Assembly (NCBI RefSeq): GCF_900090245.1
Contig: NZ_FMDN01000001.1
Span: 160,241-224,240, forward strand
DNA: 64,000 nucleotides
Reading direction: 5' to 3'
Source: Micromonospora halophytica
GTDB taxonomy: Bacteria; Actinomycetota; Actinomycetes; Mycobacteriales; Micromonosporaceae
In this document: positions 34,653 through 45,263 of the stretch, in pieces
Layout: each line of letters opens with the position of its first letter
Position numbering within the stretch: position 1 is the first letter of the stretch
Program-made: the position numbers and the translations under genes
The notes under the pieces: generated by a model
What the model was told of the DNA's origin: nothing
Seen by the model: only the letters and a program-made list of their open reading frames with translations
The model's database searches: none

Positions 34653-35768
34653 TCAGCCCTGCGCGAGGCGCGCGGCGACCGCCGCGACGTGCGCGTCCGA
34701 CTCGGTCAGCGCCGCCCGCACGTGCTGGGCGCCCCCGGGGCCGTAGAAGACGCCGGCGGCGACCAGGATGCCTCGGCGGGCCAGCCAGTCGACGGTGGCC
34801 CAGCAGTCCTCGCCCCGGGTCATCCAGAGGTAGAGCCCGGCCTCGGAGTGCTCGACCGTGAAGCCCGCCCGAGTGAACGCGGCGAGCAGGGTCTCCCGCC
34901 GGGCCCGGTAGCGTTCCCGCTGCTCGTCGGCGTGCGTCTGGTCGGCCAGCGCGGCCACCATGGCGGCCTGCACGGGCGCCGGCACGATCATCCCGGCGTG
35001 CTTGCGGATCTTCAGCAGCTCGGCCACCAGGGCCGGGTCGCCGGCGACGAAGCCGGCCCGGTAACCGGCCAGGTTGGAGCGCTTGGAGAGCGAGTGCACC
35101 GCCAGCACCGAGTCGTACGACCCGCCGCAGACCTCGGGTGAGAGCACCGAGACCGGCGCGGCGTCGGCCGTCCAGCCCAGCGGCAGGTAGCACTCGTCGC
35201 TGGCCACCACGGCGCCGCGTTCGCGGGCCCAGTCGACCACCTTGCGCAGGTGGGCGACGGGCAGCACCCGCCCGGTCGGATTGCCGGGCGAGTTGACCCA
35301 GACCAGGCGTACCCGGGGGGTCGGGCCGAGCGCGGTGAGCGAGTCGGTACGGACCACGGTGGCGCCGGCGAGCCGAGCCCCGTCGGAGTACGTCGGGTAG
35401 GCGATCGACGGCACCACGACCACGTCACCGGGGCCGATCCCGAGCAGGGTGGGCAACCAGGCGACCAGTTCCTTGGAACCGATCGTCGGCAGCACGCCGA
35501 GTGCGTCGACACCGGCGCCGCAGGCCCGGGCCACCCAGGCGGCGATGGCGTCGCGCAGCGCCGGGGTGCCCGCGGTGAGCGGGTACCCCGGGGCGTCGGA
35601 CGCGTCCGCCAGCGCCCGCCGGATCACCGGGGGAACCGGATCGACCGGCGTGCCCATGGAGAGGTTGATCAGGCCGTCCGGGTGCGCCGCGGCCAGGGTG
35701 GCCGCGGCGTCCAGGGTGTCCCAGGTGAACTCGGGCAGCCGTGCCGAGACCGGCGCGGGCCGGTTCAG
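34653..35768 (-). CDS. dapC: Succinyldiaminopimelate transaminase
   Basis: A fold-type I aminotransferase of about 371 residues with [15 protein letters not shown], the PLP lysine in [17 protein letters not shown], and conserved DECYLPLGW. DapC-type enzymes form N-succinyl-LL-diaminopimelate; this one follows ferredoxin fdxA, as in other actinobacteria. The start is uncertain: conserved sequence begins at codon CTG 35768, which overlaps the fdxA stop as CTGA; the nearest GTG (35900) would overlap fdxA by 136 bases. A CTG start with the upstream gagaggg site is the simplest reading. dapD and dapE lie 8 kb away. Confidence 0.88.
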   Translation of the reverse strand: MNRPAPVSARLPEFTWDTLDAAATLAAAHPDGLINLSMGTPVDPVPPVIRRALADASDAPGYPLTAGTPALRDAIAAWVARACGAGVDALGVLPTIGSKELVAWLPTLLGIGPGDVVVVPSIAYPTYSDGARLAGATVVRTDSLTALGPTPRVRLVWVNSPGNPTGRVLPVAHLRKVVDWARERGAVVASDECYLPLGWTADAAPVSVLSPEVCGGSYDSVLAVHSLSKRSNLAGYRAGFVAGDPALVAELLKIRKHAGMIVPAPVQAAMVAALADQTHADEQRERYRARRETLLAAFTRAGFTVEHSEAGLYLWMTRGEDCWATVDWLARRGILVAAGVFYGPGGAQHVRAALTESDAHVAAVAARLAQG

Positions 35769-36091
35769 TTGCCCTCTCCGCGCGGCGGCTGGGCGGCGAC
35801 GAACGTCGCGTCCTTCTCCACCTTGCCGATCTTCGAGGCACCACCCGGCGAGCCGAGGTCCTCGAAGAACTCGTAGTTGGCCGCGGTGTAGTCCTTCCAC
35901 TGCTCCGGGACGTCGTCCTCGTAGAAGATCGCCTCGACCGGGCAGACCGGCTCACAGGCACCACAGTCGACGCACTCGTCGGGGTGGATGTAGAGCATCC
36001 GATTGCCCTCGTAAATGCAGTCGACCGGGCACTCCTCGATGCATGCCTTGTCGAGCACATCCACGCACGGCTCGGCGATGATGTAGGTCAC
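35765..36091 (-). CDS. fdxA: 7Fe ferredoxin
   Basis: A 108-residue ferredoxin with cysteine patterns for a 3Fe-4S and a 4Fe-4S cluster: [18 protein letters not shown] and [16 protein letters not shown]. Such ferredoxins carry electrons to P450s and other oxidoreductases. The GTG start at 36091 follows a ggagaagacc site; its stop overlaps the presumed dapC start. M. tuberculosis has fdxC next to an aminotransferase gene in the same order. Confidence 0.95.
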   Translation of the reverse strand: MTYIIAEPCVDVLDKACIEECPVDCIYEGNRMLYIHPDECVDCGACEPVCPVEAIFYEDDVPEQWKDYTAANYEFFEDLGSPGGASKIGKVEKDATFVAAQPPRGEGN

Positions 36092-36170
36092 CGGTCTTCT
36101 CCTCCGCAAGACTCGCCGCGATCACCCGCGACGGTAAGAGCCTAGTATCTCGCCGGGGGGGAGGTCGATC

Positions 36171-37133
36171 GTGCTCCGACAGCAAGATGTGGGACATCGC
36201 ATCGTGGTCCGACGGGTGGTGGGCGTCCGCGCGGGTCGGCCCCTCTTCTCGGACGCTCTGGGGGAACTCGTCGAGCTGGACGAGACGCATCTCACGCTGG
36301 CGACCGGGCAGGGCCGGCTGCGGGTTCCGCTGGACGAGGTGCACCGCGCCAAGCGGGTGCCGCCGGCCCGCCGGCCCACCGCCACCGCCGTGGTGGAGCT
36401 GGAGTTGGCCGCCGACGAGGCCTGGCCGGCCGCCGTCCGGGGCCGGCTGGGCGACTGGCTGCTGCGCGCCGCGGCGGGCTGGTCCGGTCGGGCCAACTCC
36501 GCGCTGCCGGTCGGCGACCCGGATCGTCCGCTGTCCGCCGCCCTCGACGCGGTCGAGTCCTGGTACGCCGACCTCGGCCAGCCGGCGATGGTGAACACCC
36601 CGCTCCCGCTGGCCGCACCGGTCGGCGCCGAACTCGACGCCCGGGGCTGGGACGCCCGGCCCCTGGTGCTGGTGCAGACCGTGCCGCTGGCGGCGCTGCC
36701 GCCGGCCCCGCCGGTCGCCGCCGACGCGCCGCCGGTCGAGCTGGCCGGCACGCCGTCGGAGGACTGGTTCGCGGTCGCCGCCGGCCGTAAGGGCGACCTC
36801 CCGGACGCCGCCCGGCAGGTGCTCACCGCCGTGGACCGGGTCCGCTTCGCCCAGGTGTACGCCGACGGCACGCTGCTGGCGACGGGCCGGGGCACCGTCA
36901 CCGGGCAGGGCCGCTGGCTCGGGCTCAGCCTGATCGAGGTGGCGCCCGGGGCACGGCGGCGCGGGCTGGCCCGCCAGGTGGTCAGGGCGCTGGTCGAGTG
37001 GGGCCGGGCGGAGGGCGCCACGCAGGCGTTCCTCCAGGTGGAGCAGCGCAATACGGCGGCGGTGGGGCTCTACCGGTCGCTGGGTTTCACCACCCACCAC
37101 ACCTACCTGACCCGGGTCGCCCCACCGGCCTGA
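36171..37133 (+). CDS. GNAT-family acetyltransferase
   Basis: A 320-residue protein: an N-terminal region of about 170 residues with beta-strand character that I do not recognise, then a C-terminal GNAT domain with VAPGARRRGLARQVVRAL (acetyl-CoA binding loop near residue 265) and NTAAVGLYRSLGF. The substrate is unknown. GTG 36171 is divergent from fdxA across 80 bases, and the gene overlaps nothing. Confidence 0.85.
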   Translation: MLRQQDVGHRIVVRRVVGVRAGRPLFSDALGELVELDETHLTLATGQGRLRVPLDEVHRAKRVPPARRPTATAVVELELAADEAWPAAVRGRLGDWLLRAAAGWSGRANSALPVGDPDRPLSAALDAVESWYADLGQPAMVNTPLPLAAPVGAELDARGWDARPLVLVQTVPLAALPPAPPVAADAPPVELAGTPSEDWFAVAAGRKGDLPDAARQVLTAVDRVRFAQVYADGTLLATGRGTVTGQGRWLGLSLIEVAPGARRRGLARQVVRALVEWGRAEGATQAFLQVEQRNTAAVGLYRSLGFTTHHTYLTRVAPPA

Positions 37134-37140
37134 GCGCCCC

Positions 37141-37605
37141 TCAGCGGCGGACCACCCGCCGCGGCCTGGCCGCCTTGATCTCGGCGTACCGCTTGAGCTG
37201 CTGCGAGCGGTGGTCGAGGCCGAGCGCGGTGAGCACCAGGTACCCGACGGCGACACCGGCCCCCGTGGCCAGCAGGTACAACCAGATCTGGGCGAAGAAG
37301 AGCCCGGCGCCCCCACCGAACGGGTTGTCGCCGACCAGCAACGGCCCCACCAGCACGGTCAGCGCCAGCGCGATCAGCACGGCCGCGCCCACGTCCGCGC
37401 CCCAGCTGCCGGCCGGACGCTCCCGTCCCTGGGCGAACACCACCGCGGCGAGGATCAGCCCGAGCACCACGAACATGCCGAGCGAGACCCGGTCGGCGGC
37501 GGTGTCGTTGCCGTCGAAGCCGAGTTCGATGATCACCCGAGCCACCACGTTGACCGCGAACAGCGCTCCCGCGAGCACGCCGATCGTGCGCCACCGATCC
37601 CTCAT
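37141..37605 (-). CDS. Four-span membrane protein
   Basis: A 154-residue protein with four hydrophobic segments (about residues 7-28, 41-60, 70-90 and 101-123) and a basic C-terminal tail (LKRYAEIKAARPRRVVRR). I do not recognise the family. ATG 37605; the gene is convergent with the GNAT gene, eight bases apart. Confidence 0.75.
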   Translation of the reverse strand: MRDRWRTIGVLAGALFAVNVVARVIIELGFDGNDTAADRVSLGMFVVLGLILAAVVFAQGRERPAGSWGADVGAAVLIALALTVLVGPLLVGDNPFGGGAGLFFAQIWLYLLATGAGVAVGYLVLTALGLDHRSQQLKRYAEIKAARPRRVVRR

Positions 37606-37686
37606 CGCACGCCTCCCGCCGTACCGCCCGCCCCCACGGCGGGCCTTCTGGCAGGAATGTCTACCACCACAGGCAACGCGTCGTCA

Positions 37687-38145
37687 TCACCCGTCGTGAC
37701 GACCCTGCGTCGGGCCAAGGATCTGCCGGAACGCCATCACCGCGAAGGTCATCGCCCCGCAGGTGATCATGGCCAGCCCCACCCAGTTGTCCCCGGCGAC
37801 GAGCAGGTCGCCCTCGGCCGTGCGGACCGCCGCCAGGGCCATCAGCGCGAACCAGGGCAGCGCGGGCAGCGCCACCGCCCACTTCCGGCCGACCGTCGCG
37901 TACGCGAACCAGCCCAGCGCGATCGCCGCGCCGATCGTCACCGGCACCGACACCCCGACCAGGTGACCGCCCGCCCGTACCGTCGACAGCCCCAGGCCGA
38001 GCAGCGCGGCGAGCACCCCGCCGACGACCGAGACCACCCCTCCGGCCACCCGCAGGGCGGCGTCGAGCAGGCGCTGCACCTGGCTCGGGGACGGTGGCGG
38101 GACCTCGTGCTCGACGAGCGGCATCGGCGCGGCGGGCAGGGTCAC
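37687..38145 (-). CDS. Membrane protein linked to mshB
   Basis: A 152-residue protein with four hydrophobic segments. The GTG start at 38145 overlaps the mshB stop by four bases (GTGA), which decides the start over the ATG at 38124. In M. tuberculosis a conserved membrane-protein gene (Rv1171) also follows mshB, so this may be its counterpart. Function unknown; mycothiol-related transport or regulation is only a suggestion from position. Confidence 0.8.
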   Translation of the reverse strand: MTLPAAPMPLVEHEVPPPSPSQVQRLLDAALRVAGGVVSVVGGVLAALLGLGLSTVRAGGHLVGVSVPVTIGAAIALGWFAYATVGRKWAVALPALPWFALMALAAVRTAEGDLLVAGDNWVGLAMITCGAMTFAVMAFRQILGPTQGRHDG

Positions 38146-39065
38146 CGGAGCCCGGCCGCCGCGACCGGGGTGCGGTCCGGCCCGTCCGTCACCAGCCCGG
38201 CGAAGAGGTCGTCCTCCCAGCCGTACGGGCCCCGGCCGGGGCCCTTCTCCCCCACCGCGAGGGTGAAGTACTCCACGCCCATGAACTCCGCGCCGAAGTT
38301 GCCGGCGATCGAGTAGAGCCACGAGGTGGCCGGGATCTGGGTGGCGTGCGCCCGCATCGCCGCCTCCTTGGCGAGATGCTGCTCGGTGGCGTCGATCCGG
38401 GCGGCGATCTCGGCGTCCGGGGTGCCGAAGGGCAGTTCGTCGACGCTCTCGATGCCGTCGAAGGGGTTGTCCGACGACTCGGTGAACTGGTCCAGGCCGG
38501 CCTCCAGGACGCTGCGCGGCATCGCCGTCCAGTAGACCTTGGCCGGGGCACAGCCCTCGGCGGCGGCCAGCTCGGCCGCCCGCATCGCCACCCGGTGGGC
38601 CTGGATGTGGTCGGGGTGGCCGTAGAAGCCGTTCGGGTCGTACGTGATCATGACCTGCGGCCGGACCTCGCGGATGACCTCCACCAGATGCCCGGCGGCC
38701 TCGTCGAGGTCGGCCTGCCAGAAGGCCCGGGGGTGCTCGTTGGTGGCCAGCCCCATCATGCCGGAGTCGCGGTAACGGCCGGCGCCGCCGAGGAAGCGGT
38801 GGTCGGTGACACCCAGGGCGGCGCAGGCGGCGGCCAGCTCCCCGATCCGGTAGCCGCCGAGCTGGTCGGCCTCGGCCGCGCAGAGCTGCGCCAGCTCCGG
38901 CACGTGGATCTCACCCTCCTCGCCGAGGGTGCAGGTCACCAGCGTGACGTGGGCGCCGGCGGCGGCGTAGTGGGCCATCGTCGATCCGGTGCCGATGGAC
39001 TCGTCGTCGGGGTGCGCGTGGACCAGCAGCAGGCGTCGGTCGGGCAGCGTCGTCACGGGCGTCAC
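38142..39065 (-). CDS. mshB: MshB, N-acetylglucosaminyl-inositol deacetylase
   Basis: A 307-residue LmbE-type metallohydrolase with the N-terminal zinc motif VHAHPDDES and the mid-protein [10 protein letters not shown]. It has the length and segments of MshB (for example TCTLGEEGE and [18 protein letters not shown]), which deacetylates GlcNAc-inositol in mycothiol synthesis, rather than the related conjugate amidase Mca. GTG 39065 is preferred, with another GTG at 39056. A membrane-protein gene overlaps its end. Mycothiol feeds the mycoredoxin encoded at 6690. Confidence 0.9.
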   Translation of the reverse strand: MTPVTTLPDRRLLLVHAHPDDESIGTGSTMAHYAAAGAHVTLVTCTLGEEGEIHVPELAQLCAAEADQLGGYRIGELAAACAALGVTDHRFLGGAGRYRDSGMMGLATNEHPRAFWQADLDEAAGHLVEVIREVRPQVMITYDPNGFYGHPDHIQAHRVAMRAAELAAAEGCAPAKVYWTAMPRSVLEAGLDQFTESSDNPFDGIESVDELPFGTPDAEIAARIDATEQHLAKEAAMRAHATQIPATSWLYSIAGNFGAEFMGVEYFTLAVGEKGPGRGPYGWEDDLFAGLVTDGPDRTPVAAAGLR

Positions 39066-39151
39066 TCTATCCGGCGGTTCTGGCCGTCCGAGGGTTACGC
39101 GTCCGCTCAGGTCGGCCACATCACGCCGGAGGCGCCCCTACGATCCGAAGC

Positions 39152-41290
39152 GTGGACTTTCCCGAGCTGGCCGCCCGTACCCGTCGGTTCAGCCACGGGG
39201 CGCCGCGCGCCGTCACCGTGGCGGACGACGGCTCCCGGGTGGTCTTCCTCCGCTCGGGCGGCCCGGAGGATCCGGCCGAGGCGCTCTGGTCGCTGGACGT
39301 CGCCACCGGCGAGGAGCGGCTGGTCGCCGACCCGAGGGCGCTGCTCGGCACGGACGAGGCGGCCACGCCCGCCCCGGGCGAGCGGGCGCTGCGCGAGCGG
39401 CTGCGGCTGAGCACCGCCGGCATCGGCTCGTACGCCCTGGACGCGGCCGGCCGGGTGGCGGTCCTGCCGCTGGGCGGACGGCTGTTCCGGGCCGACCTGG
39501 TGCACGGCGACGTGGTGGAGGTGGCCACCGTCGGGCCGGTGATCGACCCGCGCCCCGACCCGACCGGCGAGCGGTTGGCGTACGTCACGGACGCCGCCGA
39601 GGGGGTGCGCCGGGGGCAGCTGCGGGTGGTGGAGCCGGACGGCACCGACGTCCTGCTGGCCGGCGAGGACTCCGGGGTGACCTGGGGGCTGGCCGAGCAC
39701 GTCGCGGCGGAGGAGTTCGACCGCTTCCGCGGCTACTGGTGGGCGCCGGACGGCCGGTCCGTGCTCGCCGCCCGGGTCGACGAGAGCCGGTTGCCGCGCT
39801 GGTGCCGGCACGACCCGGCGGATCCGGAGAGCCCGCCGAGCAGCGTCGCGTACCCCCGGGCGGGCGGCCCGAACGCCGAGGTCAGCCTGCACCTGCTCGA
39901 CCTCGACGGCGGTTGGGTCGACGTGCACTGGGACCGGGAGACCTACCCGTACCTGGCGTCGGTGAGCTGGGCCGACGGTGGCCCGCTGATCACGGTGCTG
40001 CGCCGCTCGCAGCAGCACGGCCTGGTGCTGGCGGTCGATCCGCGCACCGGCGAGACGCAGGTGCACGCCGAGTTGGCCGACCCGCGCTGGGTGGAGCCGA
40101 TCCCGGGTACCCCGGCACACCTGCCGGACGGCCGGGTGCTGGTCGGCGGCGAGCTGGCCCACGACGGGTACGACGCCCGCTGCCTCTTCGCCGACGGCAC
40201 CCTGCTCACCCCGCCCTCGCTGTACGTCCGCCGGGTGGTGGGGCGGCTGCCGGGCGGCGGTGGCCCGGCCGACCTGCTGGTGGAGGCGAGCGAGGGCGAA
40301 CCGAGCCAGCGCCACCTCTACCGGGTCCGCACGACGATCGGCGGCGGCGTGGACGTGCGCCGGATGAGCGCCACCCCGGGCTGGCACACCGCCGCCGTCG
40401 GCGGGGACGTGCTGGTGGTGGGCACCGCGTCGCTCGACGAGGCGGGCACCAGTTGGGTGGTGTGGCGCGGGGACCGGGAGGTGGCCCGGCTGCGTTCGCT
40501 GGCGGCCAACCCGCCGTACGCCCCGCGGCCGATGCTGGTCCGGGTGACCGACCGGCGGCTGCCCACCGCGGTGCTCTACCCGACCGACCATGTCAAGGGC
40601 ACCCGGCTGCCGGTGCTGCTGGACGTCCACGGCGGCCCGGGCCACCAGGAGGTGGTGGCCGCCCGGTCGGCGTGGCTGGAGCGGCAGTGGTGGGCCGACC
40701 AGGGCTTCGGGGTGGTGACCATCGACAACCGGGGCACCCCGGGCATCGCCCCCTCGTTCGAGAAGGCGGTGCACCGGCGGCTGGCCGACGTGATCCTCGC
40801 CGACCAGGTCGACGCCCTGACCGCGCTGGCCGGCAAGCACCCGGACCTGGACCTGGAGCGGGTGGCGGTACGCGGCTGGTCGTTCGGTGGCTGGCTGGCC
40901 GGGCTGGCCGTGCTGCGGCACCCGGAGCTGTTCAGGTGCGGCATCGCGGGGGCCCCGGTCACCGACTGGTCCCTGTACGACACCGCCTACACCGAGCGCT
41001 ACCTCGGGATGCCGGACGACGGGATCGACGTGTACGGCCACCATTCGCTGGTGGAGCTGGCCGCCGAGCCGGTGGTCGACCGGGAGCAGGCCCGGCCGCT
41101 GCTGCTGGTGCACGGTCTGGCCGACGGCAACGTGGTGGCCGCGCACACGCTGCGGCTCTCGGCGGCGCTGCTGGCCGCCGGTCGCCCGCACGCGGTGCTG
41201 CCGCTGACCGGGGCGACCCACCTGGCGGCAGGTGGGGTGTCGGAGCGGCTGCTCCGGCTGGAGCTGGACTTCCTGCGTACGCGCCTCTAG
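39152..41290 (+). CDS. S9-family prolyl oligopeptidase
   Basis: A 712-residue protein: an N-terminal beta-propeller resembling dipeptidyl peptidase IV (about residues 30-450) and a C-terminal alpha/beta hydrolase with the nucleophile motif GWSFGG near residue 577, the acid in GLADGNV near 655 and the histidine in GATHLAAGG near 689. It would cleave short peptides, probably after proline. GTG 39152 begins close to conserved sequence. No signal peptide, so it is cytoplasmic. A strong hairpin follows. Confidence 0.92.
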   Translation: MDFPELAARTRRFSHGAPRAVTVADDGSRVVFLRSGGPEDPAEALWSLDVATGEERLVADPRALLGTDEAATPAPGERALRERLRLSTAGIGSYALDAAGRVAVLPLGGRLFRADLVHGDVVEVATVGPVIDPRPDPTGERLAYVTDAAEGVRRGQLRVVEPDGTDVLLAGEDSGVTWGLAEHVAAEEFDRFRGYWWAPDGRSVLAARVDESRLPRWCRHDPADPESPPSSVAYPRAGGPNAEVSLHLLDLDGGWVDVHWDRETYPYLASVSWADGGPLITVLRRSQQHGLVLAVDPRTGETQVHAELADPRWVEPIPGTPAHLPDGRVLVGGELAHDGYDARCLFADGTLLTPPSLYVRRVVGRLPGGGGPADLLVEASEGEPSQRHLYRVRTTIGGGVDVRRMSATPGWHTAAVGGDVLVVGTASLDEAGTSWVVWRGDREVARLRSLAANPPYAPRPMLVRVTDRRLPTAVLYPTDHVKGTRLPVLLDVHGGPGHQEVVAARSAWLERQWWADQGFGVVTIDNRGTPGIAPSFEKAVHRRLADVILADQVDALTALAGKHPDLDLERVAVRGWSFGGWLAGLAVLRHPELFRCGIAGAPVTDWSLYDTAYTERYLGMPDDGIDVYGHHSLVELAAEPVVDREQARPLLLVHGLADGNVVAAHTLRLSAALLAAGRPHAVLPLTGATHLAAGGVSERLLRLELDFLRTRL

Positions 41291-41303
41291 GCGGAACGGA
41301 CGG

Positions 41304-41337
41304 GGGCCCCGGTCGACATCGTTGTCGACCGGGGCCC
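41304..41337. terminator. Convergent hairpin terminator
   Basis: A 15-bp perfect stem (41304-41318 with 41323-41337) with a four-base loop, between the S9 peptidase and the peptide-binding protein genes, can terminate both. Confidence 0.82.
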
Positions 41338-41371
41338 GTCCGTGGTGCGGGTGCTGCTTGACCTGCGGGTG

Positions 41372-43114
41372 TTACGGCTTGACGTGCGCGTTGACGAAGG
41401 ACGGGTAGCCGAAGACGCTGGAGATGAAGACCCCGCCGGCCTTCGACCCGTGCGCGGCGTAGGCCACGTCGACGAAGAGCGGCACGACGGGGGCGTGCTC
41501 CTTCATGATCCGCTCGTCGAGCTTGCCCCACTCCGGGCCCTGCTGGGCCGGGGGAAGGGCCAGGATCCGGTCCATCTCGGCGTTGATCGCCGCGTCGTTG
41601 AAGTACGACTGGTTGCTGTTGCCCTCGGCCTTGATGGAGCGGCCGTCGTAGAGCACCGGCAGGATGGACGCGCCGCTGGGCCAGTCCGCCGCCCAGTTAC
41701 CGATGTACAGGTCCCAGGGGTTGTCCTTCTTCTTGATCTCGTCGAGCTTCGCGTCGTCCGGGATGTTCCGGACGGTGATCTTGAAACCGGCGCGCTCCAG
41801 GTTGCCCTTGAGCTGGGTGGCCATCTGCTGCTCGGTGGTGTTGTCGGCGACGCCGAGGACCAGCTCCGGGGTCTGCCCGCCGAGCAGTTCCTTGGCCTTG
41901 TCGACGTTGCCGTTCGCGCCCGCCGGGTAGGCGTCGTACGCCTTGTAGCCGATGGTGGCCGGCGGCATCAGCGTGGTGAGTGGCTGGGCCACGGTCTGCC
42001 CGCCGAGCGCCTTGATCAGGCCGTCCCGGTCGATGGCGTAGTTGAGCGCCTGGCGGACCTTCAGGTCCTTGACCCGCTGGGTGTTGATGACCAGCTGGTT
42101 GGCGCTCGGCGTCGGGGAGAGGATGGTCCGCTGCTTGAGCGCCGCGTCCTGGGCCACCCGGGCGACCAGGGAGGCGGGCACGAAGTTGAAGGAGATCGCG
42201 CTCTGGTCGGCGCCGTTGTCGGCGATCACCCGGTTGACCGCCGCGTCCGCGGTCGGGCCGAAGGTCCAGACGAACTGGTCCGGGTACTGGTGGCGCACCG
42301 GGTCGGTCTTCGGGTCCCAGTGCGGGTTCCGGTCGAGGGTGAGCTGCACGCCGACCTGGTTCTTGGCGACCTTGTACGGCCCGGACGAGAACGGCCTGGC
42401 GTCCAGGTTGACGCCGGTGTCCTGCTCGGGCTTGAGCGGGGCGGTGGTCGGCAGGGAGACCGCGAACGGCAGGTCGCAGCGGGGCTTGGCGAACTCGAAG
42501 CGCAGGGTCTTCGGATCCGGCGTGCTCAGGCCCGGCGGCAGCGAGGTCTTGTTCGCCTTGAAGTCCCACCTGGTGTCGTACTGCGCGGTGTCGGCGAGCC
42601 ATTCCTGGACGTACGTCGGGCCACCGGTGAGGTCCGGGTCGAAGGAGCGGGCGATGCCGTAGGCGATCTCCTTCGAGGTGATCGGCGTGCCGTCCTCGAA
42701 CTTCACCCCGTCCTTGACCTTGAACTCCCAGACCTTGCAGTCGTTGTTGACGTTGGTGCCGGGCGTCTCGGCGAGGTCACCGACGAGGACCAGACCACCC
42801 TTGCCGTCGTCCTTCCAGGTGGTCAGGTAGCGCGCGAAGAGCGGGCTGGCCATCAGGCCGGCGAACGAGTACGTCCGCTGCGGGTCCAGATGGGAGATGG
42901 GGGTCTCCCGGATGATGGTGAAGGTGCCGCCCTTCTGCGCCCCCGCCACCTCGGCCGCCGGCCCCTGTGAGTCCTTGGGGTCGGTGGCGATGACGCCGGT
43001 CTGCTTCCGGTCGGTGTCCACCGTGGTGCCCTCGCCCGTGTTCTCCGAACACGCACCCAATGCCGCAACCAGGGCGATCGCGCCGCCTGCGGCGGCCGCT
43101 GCACGTCGTCGCAT
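41372..43114 (-). CDS. Peptide ABC transporter substrate-binding lipoprotein
   Basis: A 580-residue family 5 solute-binding protein with a lipoprotein signal (hydrophobic core ending ALGACS, the lipobox cysteine near residue 22). Typical segments include GGTFTIIRETPISHLDP and KVKDGVKFEDGTPITSKEIAYG. It captures peptides or other substrates for the permease encoded upstream. It is 147 bases behind the permease gene; that gap is AT-rich and may hold its own promoter, so it can be expressed above the rest. Confidence 0.93.
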   Translation of the reverse strand: MRRRAAAAAGGAIALVAALGACSENTGEGTTVDTDRKQTGVIATDPKDSQGPAAEVAGAQKGGTFTIIRETPISHLDPQRTYSFAGLMASPLFARYLTTWKDDGKGGLVLVGDLAETPGTNVNNDCKVWEFKVKDGVKFEDGTPITSKEIAYGIARSFDPDLTGGPTYVQEWLADTAQYDTRWDFKANKTSLPPGLSTPDPKTLRFEFAKPRCDLPFAVSLPTTAPLKPEQDTGVNLDARPFSSGPYKVAKNQVGVQLTLDRNPHWDPKTDPVRHQYPDQFVWTFGPTADAAVNRVIADNGADQSAISFNFVPASLVARVAQDAALKQRTILSPTPSANQLVINTQRVKDLKVRQALNYAIDRDGLIKALGGQTVAQPLTTLMPPATIGYKAYDAYPAGANGNVDKAKELLGGQTPELVLGVADNTTEQQMATQLKGNLERAGFKITVRNIPDDAKLDEIKKKDNPWDLYIGNWAADWPSGASILPVLYDGRSIKAEGNSNQSYFNDAAINAEMDRILALPPAQQGPEWGKLDERIMKEHAPVVPLFVDVAYAAHGSKAGGVFISSVFGYPSFVNAHVKP

Positions 43115-43260
43115 CTCCTACCTCCTCCACCCGGGTGCCGTCGGGCGTGAACGCCGACGTCCCGTGGATCGTAAAGAAGAAAACCTTCGAATTGTGTAAC
43201 AGTTGTCGATAAATTTCGTCACCCGCCGGGCGGTCGACGGCCCCGGCGGCGGGCGTACGG

Positions 43261-44247
43261 TCAGCGCAGCCGGACCCGGGGGTCGATCGCCGCGTAGAGC
43301 AGGTCCACCAGGACGTTGGCCAGCACCACGAAGACCGCGGCGATCAGCACGGTCGCCATGATGGTCGGCAGGTCACCGGCGCGGACCGCGTCGACGGCGG
43401 TGCGGCCCATCCCGTTCAGACCGAAGGTGGTCTCCGTGATCACCGTGCCGCCGAGCGCGGCGCCGACGTCCAGCCCGGCGACGGTGACCACCGGGGTGAT
43501 CGCCGCGCGCAGCGCGTGCCGGCCGTACACCCGGGGTTTGGCCAGTCCCTTCGCCCGCGCCGTCCGGACGAAGTCCTCCGACAGCGTCTCCAGCATCTGG
43601 GCCCGGGACAGCCGCGCGTAGATCGCGGAGAAGAGGAACGCCAGCGCCACCCAGGCCAGCACCAGCCCGCTGGCCCACCGCACCGGATCGTCGAGCAACG
43701 GGGTGTAGCTCGGCACCGGCAGCAGCCGCAGGCTGTAGACGAAGACCAGCAGCAGCACCGCGCCGACGAAGTAGAGCTGCAACGACGCGCCGGTCAGCGA
43801 GAAGCCGATCGCCACCCGGTCCAGCCAGGTGCCCCGCCGCAGTGCCGACACCATGCCCAGCCCCACCCCGAGCAGCAGCCAGAGCACCGCCGCCGGGATC
43901 ACGATGCTCAGGGTCACCGGCAGCACCCGGGCGATGGTGTCGAAGACCGCCTCGTTCGACACGTACGACCAGCCCAGGCAGGGCGCGTCGCACCGGCCGC
44001 CCTGGGCGCTGCCCAGGTCCCGCCCGGTGACGATGCCCTTCATGTAGCCGGCGTACTGGGTGATCAGCGGGTCGCGCAGGCCCAACTCCTGGCGGACCCG
44101 TTCGAGCCGTTCCGGGTTGCAGTTCTTCGGGCACATCCCGCTGACCGGGTCCCGGGGCAGGGCGAAGAACATCAGGAAGGTGAGCACGCTGACCGCGAAG
44201 AGGGTGAGCGTGGCGGAGAAGAGCCGCTTGACCAGGAAACGCACCAT
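43261..44247 (-). CDS. Peptide ABC transporter permease (DppB type)
   Basis: A 328-residue protein with six membrane segments and the EAA-type loop ALRAAITPVVTVAGLDVGAALGG near residues 225-250. The early PRDPVSGMCPKNCNPERLERVRQELGL segment is typical of OppB/DppB proteins with a large periplasmic loop. ATG 44247 has an upstream aggggtg site; GTG 44259 is the alternative. It pairs with the second permease 14 bases upstream. Confidence 0.92.
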   Translation of the reverse strand: MVRFLVKRLFSATLTLFAVSVLTFLMFFALPRDPVSGMCPKNCNPERLERVRQELGLRDPLITQYAGYMKGIVTGRDLGSAQGGRCDAPCLGWSYVSNEAVFDTIARVLPVTLSIVIPAAVLWLLLGVGLGMVSALRRGTWLDRVAIGFSLTGASLQLYFVGAVLLLVFVYSLRLLPVPSYTPLLDDPVRWASGLVLAWVALAFLFSAIYARLSRAQMLETLSEDFVRTARAKGLAKPRVYGRHALRAAITPVVTVAGLDVGAALGGTVITETTFGLNGMGRTAVDAVRAGDLPTIMATVLIAAVFVVLANVLVDLLYAAIDPRVRLR

Positions 44248-44261
44248 CTCTCGGCACACCC

Positions 44262-45263
44262 CTACCGGGAGGACTTCGGGTCGAGCGCGTCGCGCAACGC
44301 GTCGCCGAAGAGGTTGAAGGCGAACACGAGCGCGAAGATCGTGACGCCGGGGAAGAAGACGTACGCCGGGTCGGTCTGCAGGTAGTCCAGGCTTCGGTAG
44401 ATCATCCGGCCGAAGCTCGGCGTCTCGTCGGTCAGCCCGACCCCGATGAACGACAGCGCCGCCTCGCTGGTGATGTACGCCGGCACGGCCAGTGAGAACG
44501 ACACCAGGATCGGCGCCCAGATGTTCGGCAGCAGCTGCCGGAAGAGCATGTGCCCGAGACCCGCCCCGGCGGCCCGGGCCGCCTCCACGAACTCCCGCTC
44601 GCGCAGCGCGATGACCTGCCCACGCACCAGCCGGGCGGTGCTGGTCCAGCCGAAGAGGGCGAAGATGGCGACGAGCACCCCGATCTGGAACGCGGGCGGC
44701 ACCGCCTCACGCTGGCCGTAGAAGCGCAACGCGAGGGTCGGGGTCAGGGCCAACGCGATGATCAGGAACGGCATGGCGAGGGTGAGGTCGGTGACCCAGT
44801 TGACCACCGCGTCGACCCAGCCGCCGAGGTAACCGGCCACGGTGCCCAGCACGATGCCGATCGCGGCGGTGATGACCGCGGCGGCGAAGGCGATGAAGAG
44901 CGAGGTGCGCAGGCCGTGCACCATCCGGATGAAGATGTCCCGGCCGAGGCCCGGCTCCAGGCCGAACCAGTGCTCACCGGTGACGCCGCCGGCGTAGCCG
45001 AGCGGCATGCCGAAGCCGTCCAGCCGGTTCTGGAACTGCTCGCGCGGGCCGATGCCGTACGCCATCTCGATCAGCGGGACGGCCAGCGCGACCACCACGA
45101 AGAAGAGCAGCATCGCGCCGCTGACCACGGCCGTGCGGTCCCGGCGCAGCCGGGCCCAGGCCAGTTGCCCGGGCGACCGGCCGACGAAGCCCTTCTCCGC
45201 ACCGGCGTCGCCGCCGGACTCGATCTCGGCCAGCGCCACGCCCTCCACCGGGGACAGGCTCAC
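44262..45263 (-). CDS. Peptide ABC transporter permease (DppC type)
   Basis: A 333-residue protein of the OppC/DppC group: hydrophilic N-terminal segment, [18 protein letters not shown] before the first membrane span, and the EAA loop ([19 protein letters not shown], near residue 225). The GTG start overlaps the upstream ATPase gene by four bases (GTGA). It forms the membrane channel with the DppB-type partner. Confidence 0.92.
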   Translation of the reverse strand: MSLSPVEGVALAEIESGGDAGAEKGFVGRSPGQLAWARLRRDRTAVVSGAMLLFFVVVALAVPLIEMAYGIGPREQFQNRLDGFGMPLGYAGGVTGEHWFGLEPGLGRDIFIRMVHGLRTSLFIAFAAAVITAAIGIVLGTVAGYLGGWVDAVVNWVTDLTLAMPFLIIALALTPTLALRFYGQREAVPPAFQIGVLVAIFALFGWTSTARLVRGQVIALREREFVEAARAAGAGLGHMLFRQLLPNIWAPILVSFSLAVPAYITSEAALSFIGVGLTDETPSFGRMIYRSLDYLQTDPAYVFFPGVTIFALVFAFNLFGDALRDALDPKSSR

